The position numbers were made by a program, and so were the translations under genes. This document shows, one piece after another, positions 34,272 to 41,154 of a stretch of 41,154 nt of DNA. Numbering within the stretch: position 1 is the stretch's first letter; each line of letters opens with the position of its first letter. The notes beneath the pieces are model-generated. The model searched no databases and was not told the DNA's origin. It saw only the letters and a list, made by a program, of their open reading frames with translations. The DNA lies in contig JAFZSK010000078.1 in NCBI GenBank assembly GCA_017620915.1, positions 1-41,154 on the forward strand, in the 5' to 3' direction. Source of the stretch: Clostridia bacterium (lineage in GTDB: Bacteria; Bacillota; Clostridia; UBA1212; UBA1255).

Positions 34272-34790
34272 TTAGCGCGGCCGGCGGGCGGCGGCAATGG
34301 CTTTTACGGCGGCTGCGACGCCTGTGGCAATGAGTGCTCCCGCAACGAATCCGGCTATATCCAGCAGCACGTCGGCAACTTCCGGCGAACGTCCCGGCAC
34401 CAGATACTGAAGCGTTTCGTCAACGACCGCGACCAGAATTCCCGCTGCCAGCACCCAGCCGGCCGACAGAAGCCGGCCCGCTGAGGATACGTGAGGCGTC
34501 TGATCGGAAATAACGGTGCTCTGAGGGCCGCTGCGGCGCTTTCGCACCGCGATGCAGGTCAACATTCCCAGCACGCCCAAAATGCCGAATTCGCCAAAAT
34601 GCGCGGCTTTTCTGAGACCGCGTTCCGAAACGCGCGGGAGCGAGCTCTGCACCGTGTTCAGCAGTTGGCCGCTTTGCGCTTCGGATGTTGCCGCCGGCGT
34701 CAATGAGTTCGAAAAAATGAACGCGATCCACAGCGCCGTCAACACGCAGAAGATTACCGGCACAGCGATCGCTCTGCGATTATTAAGCAT
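34272..34790 (-). CDS. VanZ-like membrane protein
   Basis: VanZ-family proteins are small membrane proteins first known from a teicoplanin-resistance cluster; the biochemical role is unclear. The product has the hallmarks: FIFSNSLTP after the first membrane helix, RKAAHFGEFGILGVLGM, and DETLQYLVPGRSPEVADVLLDIAGF, with a final helix. The chosen start (34790) puts three residues before the RR of the first helix and uses AAGGGG 9 bp upstream. The frame reaches 34874, 6 bp after the rhamnosidase stop, and then would add GTDPELNM GTDPTEKG octapeptides encoded by the repeat array. Either start makes the repeat part of the gene or its ribosome site. The gene converges with the IMPase-like gene, 13 bp apart. 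Confidence 0.85.
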   Translation of the reverse strand: MLNNRRAIAVPVIFCVLTALWIAFIFSNSLTPAATSEAQSGQLLNTVQSSLPRVSERGLRKAAHFGEFGILGVLGMLTCIAVRKRRSGPQSTVISDQTPHVSSAGRLLSAGWVLAAGILVAVVDETLQYLVPGRSPEVADVLLDIAGFVAGALIATGVAAAVKAIAAARRPR

Positions 34791-34791
34791 T

Positions 34792-34849
34792 GGGACAGAC
34801 CCCTTCTCAGTGGGGTCTGTCCCCATGTTCAATTCGGGGTCTGTCCCCC
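34792..34849. repeat. GGGGACAGACCCC repeat cluster, one inverted and two direct units
   Basis: GGGACAGACCCC (34792-34803) faces GGGGTCTGTCCCC (34812-34824) as an inverted pair with an 8-bp spacer, followed by GGGGTCTGTCCCCC (34836-34849) 24 bp after the second. It sits in the extended N-terminal frame of the VanZ-like gene, where it encodes GTDPxxxx octapeptides on the minus strand. Confidence 0.85.
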
Positions 34850-34879
34850 GTTCAAAAGCGTTGTGCGCTTGCATCGGTA

Positions 34880-36604
34880 TCAGCTGATTATGCGGACCTC
34901 GGCGGGCGCCTCGATCTTGGAGACGACTTCGCCTTTGGTGTTGCGCTTATGGATCACATGGATGATGCCGTAGGGCGTGGGATAGGTGCCTTCTACGAAA
35001 CGCAGGTTGCCCAGCTTCGGCGCGATACGCACGGTCTTGCAGCCCGGTTCCACCGGCGTGATGCCCAGCACGTAGCGGGAGAGGAACGCCGCGGGGCCGG
35101 ATGCCCAGCCGTGGCAGAGGCTGTGGCGGAAACCGATGTAGCAGTAGGCGCCGTAATCGCCGTGCAGGTCTTTGACGCCCTCGGGCACGAGTTCGTCAAT
35201 GCGCCCGGAGCCCTCGAGCCAGTCGAGATTGAAGTCTTCCCAGAAAGTGGTGGCGCCGCGGTCGAGCATTGCCCCCCAGAAATCCCGGACCATATCCAGC
35301 GCCGCGCCGGTCTCGTCCAGTTCGGCCAGCGCCTGCAGCACGTAGAAACCGAAGAATGTGGAGATGCGGTGCGCGCCGTCCTTTTTGATCATTTCGCAGA
35401 GGTCGCGCGCCGCGTTGTCCTTCGCGATGCCCGCGAGGATCAGCATTGCCGCCGCCTGCTTGCTGCCGTTCGGATCGGGCAGGTGAGTGCGGAGCTTCGC
35501 CGCGCATTCACGGCACATTGCCGCCGTATCCGTCTCGCCCAGCTCGTCGCACAGAAACGCGCCGGCGTCGAAGCACATTGCCAGCATGCCCTGGTAGCCC
35601 GCGTGGATGCCGGCGGGATTGCTGTCGGTGGGCCAGTCGAGCAGCCGCCGGTCGGGCAGGATCTCGCTGCCGTCTTCCGCGATGCAGCCTTTGAAGAATT
35701 CCAGCAGTTTGACGAGATAGTCGCGCTGCTCCGCTAAATATTCCTTGTTCCCGTTCTGCATGTACCAGCCGTAATGCACCAGCACCCACCACACCGAATA
35801 GCCGGAGATGCCGCACATCATGCGGGGCAGGGGCGATTCGTCACGCGCCAGATCGAGGCTCTTTTCGACGCTGATATCGTGGCCGAACACGGCCTGGATC
35901 GTGGAGGTCTCGGGGTGGATGTCGCCGATCCACACGAGGCGGTCGCGCTTGATGCCGTCCCAGACGTACTCCTGCATGTTGAGGTGCACGGTGTACGCGG
36001 CGGTGTCCCAGATCTTGTCCAGGCGCGGGTCGCTGGAATGGAACGAGCCTTTATATTCGAGTTCGCGGTAGATGAAGATGCCGGATACGGCCATCAGCGT
36101 GAGCGTGGCGCCGGGGTCGAGGAGGTCAATGCGCACGAACCGGAAGCCGGACGGCCCGATCTCGGGCATGCTGTAGAAGCCCACATCCAGGATCTGGTCG
36201 CGGTCAATATGGTCGTTGGTGGCGTTCTTGCGGCCGCCCAGTTCGGCCATAGCTTCCTCGGCGGACTCGCCGAACCGTACGCGGATCTTAACGCGTGCGG
36301 GATTGACGCCGACGATGAACAGCTTTACGTAGCCGTGATATTCCACACCGAAATCGATCAGCACCGCCGCGGGTTTGAAACCGTCGCCCGCCGGGCCGTT
36401 TTTCATTACCATCTGTTCGGGCACGTTGAAGTGGGTCTGTTTTTCGTGAGGTTTCAGCAGGCAGGCTTCGCCGCTGACGCCTTCGGTCTTCCACAGAATG
36501 CGCTGCGGAGTGAGAAAACGGCGCACGCGCACGTCCGGCTCGGAGTCTTTGTAAATAGCGGTGTTGCGGATTCCCGCCGGCACGTAATTTTTGTTCTGAT
36601 CCAT
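34880..36604 (-). CDS. Alpha-L-rhamnosidase-like glycoside hydrolase (GH78-type six-hairpin domain)
   Basis: The 574-residue protein has an N-terminal beta region (about 1-190, including FGVEYHGYVKLFI and FRFVRIDL), then an (alpha/alpha)6 barrel with DGIKRDRLVWIGDIHPE (about 240-257, the region of the catalytic acid in GH78), WWVLVHYGWYMQNG, DWPTDSNP, and TTFWEDFNLDWLEGSGRIDE, and a C-terminal beta domain beginning near GITPVEPGCKTVRIAP. It is shorter than typical GH78 enzymes and lacks extra carbohydrate-binding modules. No signal peptide is seen, so it probably acts on imported rhamnosides. The start has GGGAGGT upstream and a good promoter. The VanZ-like gene follows. Confidence 0.88.
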   Translation of the reverse strand: MDQNKNYVPAGIRNTAIYKDSEPDVRVRRFLTPQRILWKTEGVSGEACLLKPHEKQTHFNVPEQMVMKNGPAGDGFKPAAVLIDFGVEYHGYVKLFIVGVNPARVKIRVRFGESAEEAMAELGGRKNATNDHIDRDQILDVGFYSMPEIGPSGFRFVRIDLLDPGATLTLMAVSGIFIYRELEYKGSFHSSDPRLDKIWDTAAYTVHLNMQEYVWDGIKRDRLVWIGDIHPETSTIQAVFGHDISVEKSLDLARDESPLPRMMCGISGYSVWWVLVHYGWYMQNGNKEYLAEQRDYLVKLLEFFKGCIAEDGSEILPDRRLLDWPTDSNPAGIHAGYQGMLAMCFDAGAFLCDELGETDTAAMCRECAAKLRTHLPDPNGSKQAAAMLILAGIAKDNAARDLCEMIKKDGAHRISTFFGFYVLQALAELDETGAALDMVRDFWGAMLDRGATTFWEDFNLDWLEGSGRIDELVPEGVKDLHGDYGAYCYIGFRHSLCHGWASGPAAFLSRYVLGITPVEPGCKTVRIAPKLGNLRFVEGTYPTPYGIIHVIHKRNTKGEVVSKIEAPAEVRIIS

Positions 36605-36656
36605 ACGAGTATACCTCCCGGTAGTGTGATCTGGCGATCAGTTTTTGCTGAGGTCA

Positions 36657-36685
36657 ATGCTATCATTTTTTCGCTGTTTTGTCAA
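36657..36685 (-). promoter_or_regulatory. Rhamnosidase promoter
   Basis: Minus-strand TTGACA (36685-36680), a 17-bp spacer and TAGCAT (36662-36657). The leader is about 45 nt. Confidence 0.65.
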
Positions 36686-36741
36686 CGTTGTGACCGCGCG
36701 CCGGCCGTTTATTTCCGCGGCTCCCCGCCGTTTTTGAAACC

Positions 36742-36755
36742 GGGGTCTGTCCCCC
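36742..36755. repeat. GGGGTCTGTCCCCC repeat, intergenic unit
   Basis: A single unit flanked by CC and GG, so the CCGGGGTCTGTCCCCCGG string has self-complementary ends. It lies 9 bp upstream of the -35 box of the PHP gene. Confidence 0.8.
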
Positions 36756-36764
36756 GGCAAGTAG

Positions 36765-36793
36765 TTGACGGCGGAGCGGAAAGATAGTAGAAT
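36765..36793 (+). promoter_or_regulatory. Promoter upstream of the PHP gene
   Basis: TTGACG (36765-36770), a 17-bp spacer and TAGAAT (36788-36793). The leader would be about 245 nt long. Confidence 0.55.
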
Positions 36794-37041
36794 GAGCGGG
36801 AGGTCGAGTCAACGCCGCGGTGCGTTATTTTACGGAAAAAGCTGCGGAAAACTCGGGCAAACTGTGGAAAACTCTGTGGAAAACGCGGCGAACAATGTGA
36901 AAAACCCCGTTTTGACTGCGGAAAGAGACTGCGCCGGGTCAATATTCCTGCACGGCGGTTTGCCCCGGCGACGCACCGGTTTCCGCCCCTCGAAAAATCC
37001 ATCGATTTGCGCCGCAAAACGCGGCAGGAGGAACATCTGAA
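36794..37041 (+). other. Long leader with four TG(T/C)GGAAAAC-type boxes
   Basis: No convincing gene is present. TGCGGAAAAC (36843), TGTGGAAAAC (36863 and 36875) and TGTGAAAAAC (36896) cluster in about 60 bp. The reverse complement of TGTGGAAAA is TTTTCCACA, which fits the DnaA-box consensus TTWTNCACA. The rest of the stretch (36910-37030) is GC-rich without clear features except the AGGAGG ribosome site at 37027-37032. Function unknown. Confidence 0.4.
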
Positions 37042-37971
37042 ATGAAGAGATTTTTGTTACCGGGGGACAGACCCGCGTTTAAAGCGAATCTGCACTGTCA
37101 CAGCACATTCTCGGACGGCCGGAACACCGTCGAGCAGCTCAAGCAATTATATATGGAGCGCGGGTACAGCGTCGTGGCGTTCAGCGACCACAACTGCCTG
37201 GTGCCGCATCCGGAACTCGCCGAGCCCGGATTCGTGCCGCTCACTGCGACGGAGATCAATATTGACGACGGCCGCGGCCACACGTACCACCTCAATTTTT
37301 TCTCGCCCGAGCTTATGCGCGACCGGTTTCCGGATATTGACCGCGTGTACAGCGTCGAAGGCGTGAACCGGGTGATCGAGACCGGCAACGCTGCCGGATA
37401 CCTCTGCCAGTACAACCATCCCCGCTGGTCGTTCCAAAACGCATCGGATTTCACCGGGCTGCGCGGCCTGTGGGGCTTCGAAGTGTTCAACACCGGCTGC
37501 GAGGTGGAAATGAACGACGGCTGGGGCGATTACGAGTATGAGACGATGTGCCGGGACAGCGACGAACTTCCGGCGGCCACCGCCACCGACGACAACCACA
37601 ACTGGGCTCAGGACCCCGGCGGCCCGTACGACGATTCGTTCAAGGGGTGGACAACATTTTTCGCGCCCGAACTGACGTACGCCGCCGTGTTCGAAGCGCT
37701 GAAGAACAAGGACTGCTACGCCACCACCGGCCCCGAGATCACCGCGCTGTACGCGGAGGACGGGAAGCTGTATGTTGACCACACGCCCGCGTGCTCCGTG
37801 ATCCTGCGCTTTGACACCCGCCGCACCGGAAGAGTGCTCAGCCTGCACGACGATATCACCCACTCGGAGTTCGACATCGGCGGCGATTACCGGCACTTCC
37901 GGCTCGAGGTCAAGGATATTCACGGCAACAAAGCCCTGACCCGCGCCTACACCAAAGACGATATTGAATAA
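37042..37971 (+). CDS. PHP-domain phosphoesterase
   Basis: PHP proteins are metal-dependent phosphoesterases related to the polymerase-associated and histidinol-phosphatase types. The 309-residue protein has HCHSTFSDG (about residues 18-26), AFSDHN, the TATEIN glutamate motif, and the later YNHPRW and DDNHNWAQD metal ligands. The C-terminal third is a beta region. The first residues MKRFLLPGDRPAFKA are encoded by the GGGGGACAGACCCGCGTTT repeat, so the repeat supplies the protein's N-terminus. The AGGAGG site 8 bp upstream of ATG 37042 confirms this start. The HAD phosphatase gene follows at once. Its substrate is unknown. Confidence 0.9.
   Translation: MKRFLLPGDRPAFKANLHCHSTFSDGRNTVEQLKQLYMERGYSVVAFSDHNCLVPHPELAEPGFVPLTATEINIDDGRGHTYHLNFFSPELMRDRFPDIDRVYSVEGVNRVIETGNAAGYLCQYNHPRWSFQNASDFTGLRGLWGFEVFNTGCEVEMNDGWGDYEYETMCRDSDELPAATATDDNHNWAQDPGGPYDDSFKGWTTFFAPELTYAAVFEALKNKDCYATTGPEITALYAEDGKLYVDHTPACSVILRFDTRRTGRVLSLHDDITHSEFDIGGDYRHFRLEVKDIHGNKALTRAYTKDDIE
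37062..37080. repeat. GGGGGACAGACCC repeat at the 5' end of the PHP gene
   Basis: GGGGGACAGACCCGCGTTT is identical to the 33592 unit over 19 bp. It is translated as GDRPAF starting at codon 8. Confidence 0.85.
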
Positions 37972-37972
37972 T

Positions 37973-38617
37973 ATGTATAAGTTCATCCTTTTTGATTTTG
38001 ACGGAACGATCTACAACACCGTGGAGGGCATCACCAGATGCGTGGCGTACGCGGCGCGGAAGCAGGGGTTCGAGGTCGATCCCGCGGAGCTGCGCAGTTT
38101 CGCCGGACCGCCGCTGATCCCGAAATACATGAGTTATTTCGGCATGTCCGAGGCGCAGGCCTGGCAGGCGCTGGCGGATTTCCGGGAGCGGTACGTGCCG
38201 GTCGGGGCTTACGAAAGCGAACCGTTTCCGGGCGTGGGCAATATGCTGGACACGCTCATCGCCGCGGGCAAAACGCTGGCAATTTCCACCTCCAAACCCG
38301 AGTTCCAAACACGCCGTCTGCTGGAATGCGCGGGGCTCACGGACAAATTCAAGGCGGTTGCCGGCGGACCGCCCGACGGTGCGGATATCGCCAAACCGGA
38401 CGCGGTGCGGCTGGCAATGGAGCAGATCGGTGCCGGTGTCGACGATACGCTGCTGGTGGGCGACACGGTCTACGATGTCGAAGGCGCCCACGCGGTGGGG
38501 ATACCCTGCCTGGCGGTGGGGTACGGTTACGGCGTCCCGGAGGAGCTGCGCGCCGCCGGAGCGGACTGGTTCGCGGCGAAGGTGGAGGACATTGCCGACG
38601 TGATACTGGGGCTGTGA
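37973..38617 (+). CDS. HAD-family phosphatase (Gph-like)
   Basis: The 214-residue protein has motif I FDFDGTIYN (about 6-14), a helical cap region (GITRCVAYAARK...), motif II AISTSKPE near 103-110, motif III lysine in AKPDAV near 141-146, and motif IV VGDTVYDVEGA near 159-169. This is the layout of phosphoglycolate or sugar-phosphate phosphatases. The start at 37973 lies one base after the PHP stop with no separate ribosome site, so translation is probably coupled. A TTG 9 bp upstream is less likely. The substrate cannot be deduced. Confidence 0.9.
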   Translation: MYKFILFDFDGTIYNTVEGITRCVAYAARKQGFEVDPAELRSFAGPPLIPKYMSYFGMSEAQAWQALADFRERYVPVGAYESEPFPGVGNMLDTLIAAGKTLAISTSKPEFQTRRLLECAGLTDKFKAVAGGPPDGADIAKPDAVRLAMEQIGAGVDDTLLVGDTVYDVEGAHAVGIPCLAVGYGYGVPEELRAAGADWFAAKVEDIADVILGL

Positions 38618-38693
38618 CGCTCCGGAACGCCGCCGGCCTCCGGAGGCGGTGAAAATGGCGCAAACGCTGTTGCCGCCTGACTTTGCGGGGCGG

Positions 38694-38783
38694 GCTCTAC
38701 TGCCGGTAGACCTCGGGAAATATCGGGAAATAATTTCAGGAAACTCTACTGCCGGTAGAGTTTTTGTTTTTTTCGGGAAATAT
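38694..38783. repeat. Composite palindromic element, copy C (two palindromes, upstream of DUF3846 gene)
   Basis: A partial palindrome CTCTACTGCCGGTAGA (38695-38710), then CGGGAAATAT and CGGGAAATAA (38714-38733), a full palindrome ACTCTACTGCCGGTAGAGT (38743-38761) flanked by A/T runs, and CGGGAAATAT (38774-38783). Compared with copies A and B the palindrome is duplicated and the boxes are GGGAAATAT in direct orientation. The second palindrome is followed by TTTTTGTTTTTTT, so in this copy it could also terminate the HAD transcript. Confidence 0.75.
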
Positions 38784-38784
38784 T

Positions 38785-38812
38785 TTGCGCAGGCCGCCGG
38801 AAGGTGTATGAT
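38785..38812 (+). promoter_or_regulatory. Possible promoter of the DUF3846 gene abutting the palindromic element
   Basis: TTGCGC (38785-38790), a 16-bp spacer and TATGAT (38807-38812). It begins two bases after the last GGGAAATAT box, as in the comEA case. Confidence 0.4.
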
Positions 38813-38888
38813 GAAGCTGCTGAAGCATGCGAAACAGCGAATAAATCGAAAGGCGGCGCTCCGCTGAAAAGGCGGGAGCATTACTGAA

Positions 38889-39557
38889 ATGTACGTTAAA
38901 ATATATATATCGGAGATCGAGGACGAAGGCAGGCGGATCCCTAAAAAGCAGGTGTTCGACGGCTGGTTCCGGGGGAGTATCGACAGTGTGGAAGTAAAGG
39001 CAGTGCTGGAACTGCTGAAAAAAGATCCGCCCGGCGTTGTTCTGGACCGAATGCGGGAAAACTGGGAGAAACTGCAGCGGGAAGGGGCGCTGACGGTGGA
39101 ATTGGCAGATGGGAGCGAGTTGTATAAATATGTTGACCTCGACGGCGAACGGCAGGAAGATATCGACATACGCGCCGCGTCAAAACTGCGTTTGGTCGGG
39201 TGCGCGATGCTGGTGCTCCTGCCCGGAGAGCGGCCGTACCGGGCGGTGATACCGGATAAATTGTCCGAGCTGCAGCGGTCCGTGGGCGGGTATATCGAGA
39301 TCACTTATCCGTTCACGGACAATTGCCTCGTAATCGGCAACGACGAAGCCAAACTGATCGGCATGGCGGGCAACCGGAGGATCAACGGCGAGGTCTACGC
39401 CGGCCCGCTGCTGCTGGCGGGCGACGACTACCTGGGCGGCTTCTGTGACCTGACGCCCGTACAGATACAGAAATATGAAACACAGTTCCGCGTGCCGGAG
39501 CAGATCACAGAAGGGGAGGTGGAGAAAAGCATCCGGATCGAGGTGTTCGCGGTCTGA
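38889..39557 (+). CDS. DUF3846-domain protein
   Basis: The N-terminal half (1-115) is unrecognised. The C-terminal half matches the DUF3846 pattern: LQRSVGGYIEITYPF, NCLVIGNDEAKLIGMAGNRRI, and the closing AGPLLLAGDD...DLTPVQIQKYETQF. DUF3846 proteins of unknown function are common in phages and integrative elements of Firmicutes. The 222-residue length is longer than single-domain members. It is preceded by palindromic element C and has no co-directional neighbour close by. The ribosome site is weak (GGCGGGA). It may be a residue of a past mobile element, which is inferred from family distribution. Confidence 0.78.
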   Translation: MYVKIYISEIEDEGRRIPKKQVFDGWFRGSIDSVEVKAVLELLKKDPPGVVLDRMRENWEKLQREGALTVELADGSELYKYVDLDGERQEDIDIRAASKLRLVGCAMLVLLPGERPYRAVIPDKLSELQRSVGGYIEITYPFTDNCLVIGNDEAKLIGMAGNRRINGEVYAGPLLLAGDDYLGGFCDLTPVQIQKYETQFRVPEQITEGEVEKSIRIEVFAV

Positions 39558-39562
39558 AATCA

Positions 39563-39603
39563 GCGTATAATTGAAAAATCGCAAAAAAGACGGCGTATAA
39601 TTG
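39563..39603. repeat. Direct repeat of GCGTATAATTG 30 bp apart upstream of GH78 gene
   Basis: GCGTATAATTG at 39563-39573 and 39593-39603. The spacing is about three helical turns, as for operators bound by a dimer on one face. Each copy holds a TATAAT, so they could also be alternative -10 boxes. Confidence 0.45.
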
Positions 39604-39635
39604 CGTGAAAAACTGCAGCAATACCGGCGCCGTTA

Positions 39636-39644
39636 TGGTATAAT
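39636..39644 (+). promoter_or_regulatory. Extended -10 promoter of the GH78 gene
   Basis: TGGTATAAT (39636-39644) has the extended -10 form with no clear -35, and the start codon is about 57 bp downstream. Confidence 0.5.
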
Positions 39645-39701
39645 ACCCTTGTATTGCTTCCGTCGCTTATACGGGCGGAAGCAGGAAGGGAATTATACGG
39701 T

Positions 39702-41154
39702 ATGAATAAAGCAATACCGATCTTCTTGAAGGACTACGACGGCGCCGGAAACTGTCAGGCCGGATTTGTGCGTGCGCTGGAATTGCAGGCGCTGAGACCG
39801 GGAGAGGCGATCCGCGTCAACGTGACGGCGAGCACCGCCTACCGGCTTTATGTGAACGGCAGCTTTGCGGCGCACGGCCCGGCGCGGACCACGGAAAACT
39901 ATCTCCGTGTGGACTCACTTGACGTCAGCGCGCTTATTAAAGAGGGCCGCAACATTTTCGCGTTTGAAGTGTTTCACTGCGGCGAACCGTACGGGGCGTA
40001 TTCCAACGACATCACCCGTGCGAAAGCGCTGCTGGCCGCGGAGATCGTGCGTGCAAGCGAAGATGACAGAGATAAAACTGAGGTAATTGACGCCACGTCG
40101 CCCGATTGGGCCGCCATCCACCTTACGCAGCGGGTGCGGCGCGCCGAGCGGATCTCGCATTGCCGCCAGAGCGCGGAAAATTACCGCCTCAACGCGGAGT
40201 TTTTTGCCTGGCGTACTGAGCCGGAGCTGTGCCGGGACGCGGCGGCTGCGGTTGAGTGCGATTATAAATATCTGCCCAGACATATGGCAATGCCGTCGTT
40301 TGAGCACTCCGGCACCGGCCGGATCGTGGAGTTCGGCGGCGCGGTCCTCAACGCGTCAAAAGATGTCCCCGAAGACTGGTTCTGCCGTAATTCGCCGGAC
40401 TATTTTAAAGTGCCGATGGAACGCCCCGTGCTGGACTACCGGCGCACGGAGGAGGTGCCCGCTCCGGCGGAAACACGCTTCCGGGCAGACGGCAACGGCG
40501 GCATGACCGTTACGGGCATCCGCAGCGACGCGACAGTGTTCGTACATTACGACCTGGGCAAACTGTACCTGGGCTTTATCCACGTGCGCGTCAAAACCGC
40601 CGCGCCCTGCGTACTGGATATCGTGCACCTGGAGAGCTACAACTATTACGACCATAAAGACGAGATCGCGGGCGGCGCCAATCCGGTCACTCGGCTGCAC
40701 CTGCCGGCGGGCAATACCGATTTTACCTGCTTCGAACCCGCGCTGGTGCGGTATATAAAACTATATGTGCGGCCGGAAGCGACGATTGCCGCAGGCGACG
40801 GGCAGGTCGCGGAAACCGGGACCGGAACCGGCGGAAACACGCCGGAGATCCGTATTGACCGTCCGGAAGTCGTGGATTATTCCACCCCGGACACGGAGAT
40901 CGGCACATTCCAGTGCAGCGACGACAACATTAACCGGCTGTACGAAGCCGCGCGGCGCACGCTAAAGTTGAACACGCTGGATATATTTATGGATTGTCCG
41001 GAGCGGGAGCGGGGCGGCTGGCTCTGCGACTCGCTGTGGACGGCCCGCGCGTGCAGCATGCTGATGGGCAACACCGACGTGGCGCGCGCGCTTATAGAGA
41101 ACTGTTTATTGACGCCGAAGGAGTCCAGGTGGCACGCGTTCTTCCCGGAATGCT
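39702..41154 (+). CDS. GH78-type alpha-L-rhamnosidase, 3' end outside the window
   Basis: An open frame of 484 codons runs from ATG 39702 (AGGAAGGG site upstream) to the window edge without a stop. The start MNKAIPIFLKDYDG leads into a beta-sandwich with YRLYVNGSFAAHGPAR and GRNIFAFEVFHCGEPYG, like the N-terminal carbohydrate-binding domain of GH78 enzymes. Later come a second beta domain (HYDLGKLYLGFIHVRV) and the start of the six-hairpin barrel with LDIFMDCPERERGGWLCDSLW, which contains the catalytic-acid region of GH78. No signal peptide. It is larger than the other rhamnosidase and not a copy of it. Family call is good; enzyme activity is inferred. Confidence 0.87.
   Translation, partial: MNKAIPIFLKDYDGAGNCQAGFVRALELQALRPGEAIRVNVTASTAYRLYVNGSFAAHGPARTTENYLRVDSLDVSALIKEGRNIFAFEVFHCGEPYGAYSNDITRAKALLAAEIVRASEDDRDKTEVIDATSPDWAAIHLTQRVRRAERISHCRQSAENYRLNAEFFAWRTEPELCRDAAAAVECDYKYLPRHMAMPSFEHSGTGRIVEFGGAVLNASKDVPEDWFCRNSPDYFKVPMERPVLDYRRTEEVPAPAETRFRADGNGGMTVTGIRSDATVFVHYDLGKLYLGFIHVRVKTAAPCVLDIVHLESYNYYDHKDEIAGGANPVTRLHLPAGNTDFTCFEPALVRYIKLYVRPEATIAAGDGQVAETGTGTGGNTPEIRIDRPEVVDYSTPDTEIGTFQCSDDNINRLYEAARRTLKLNTLDIFMDCPERERGGWLCDSLWTARACSMLMGNTDVARALIENCLLTPKESRWHAFFPEC

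Noticed and set aside
33592-34849. CRISPR array in the GGGGACAGACCC repeats
   Set aside because: Units are 12-19 bp, tandem at 24 bp or scattered, in both orientations and inside coding frames; no spacers or cas genes.
35774-36787. 337-codon frame antisense to the rhamnosidase
   Set aside because: Product-like composition only reflects codon bias of the opposite strand; it crosses the rhamnosidase promoter.
36765-37040. 91-codon frame in the PHP leader
   Set aside because: Starts inside the -35 box, made of repeated TGTGGAAAAC boxes, and has no ribosome site; treated as leader.
38649-38867. 72-codon frame before the DUF3846 gene
   Set aside because: It translates palindromic element C and the following promoter region; no protein similarity.

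Overview
The window looks like chromosome of an uncultured Clostridia-type Bacillota, mostly GC-rich (estimated by eye). Evidence is the gene content and order (recA-recX-rimO-pgsA, acpP-rnc-comEA, a SpoIIIE/FtsK translocase), strong AGGAGG-type ribosome sites, frequent TTG/GTG starts and sigma-A-like promoters with 16-18 bp spacers. I cannot place it below class. No tRNA, rRNA or CRISPR array was seen.

Layout. 1-41: start of an IS256-type transposase running off the left edge. 0.4-20.7 kb, plus strand: housekeeping and envelope genes. These are recA, recX, rimO, pgsA, a large membrane protein with FN3-like repeats, an MscS channel, acpP, rnc, comEA, a secreted SGNH hydrolase-vWA fusion, ftsK/spoIIIE, an M19 dipeptidase, an NAGPA-type membrane protein, another membrane-anchored protein, and a LabA/NYN protein with an Ala/Lys/Pro tail and AT-hook-like motifs. 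20.8-23.0 kb, minus strand: an AT-rich two-gene island of unknown function with its own promoter. 23.1-33.1 kb, minus strand: a compact six-gene array of radical SAM protein, SNF2-type helicase, MoxR AAA+ ATPase, metallopeptidase-vWA protein, unknown protein and divergent NAD-dependent DNA ligase. 33.3-41.2 kb: an inositol-monophosphatase-like protein, a VanZ-like protein, two GH78-like rhamnosidases (the second cut by the right edge), a PHP phosphoesterase, a HAD phosphatase and a DUF3846 protein.

The best candidate for an undescribed system is the 23.1-33.1 kb array. MoxR plus metallopeptidase-vWA forms a chaperone-like pair. It is tied by overlapping or near-overlapping genes to a helicase of the type carried by integrative conjugative elements, here with an FN3-like/coiled-coil N-terminus in place of the usual methylase, and to a second-type LigA. 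A DNA-processing, conflict or domesticated mobile-element function is inferred, not shown.

Two dispersed DNA repeat families also stand out. One is a 57-90 bp composite palindrome (ACTCTAC-N5-GTAGAGT with TTTCCC/GGGAAA boxes) just upstream of recA, comEA and the DUF3846 gene. The other is a GGGGACAGACCC repeat with 24-bp periodicity that is translated inside or at the start of real genes, giving GDRPxF or GTDPxx octapeptides, between 33.6 and 37.1 kb.
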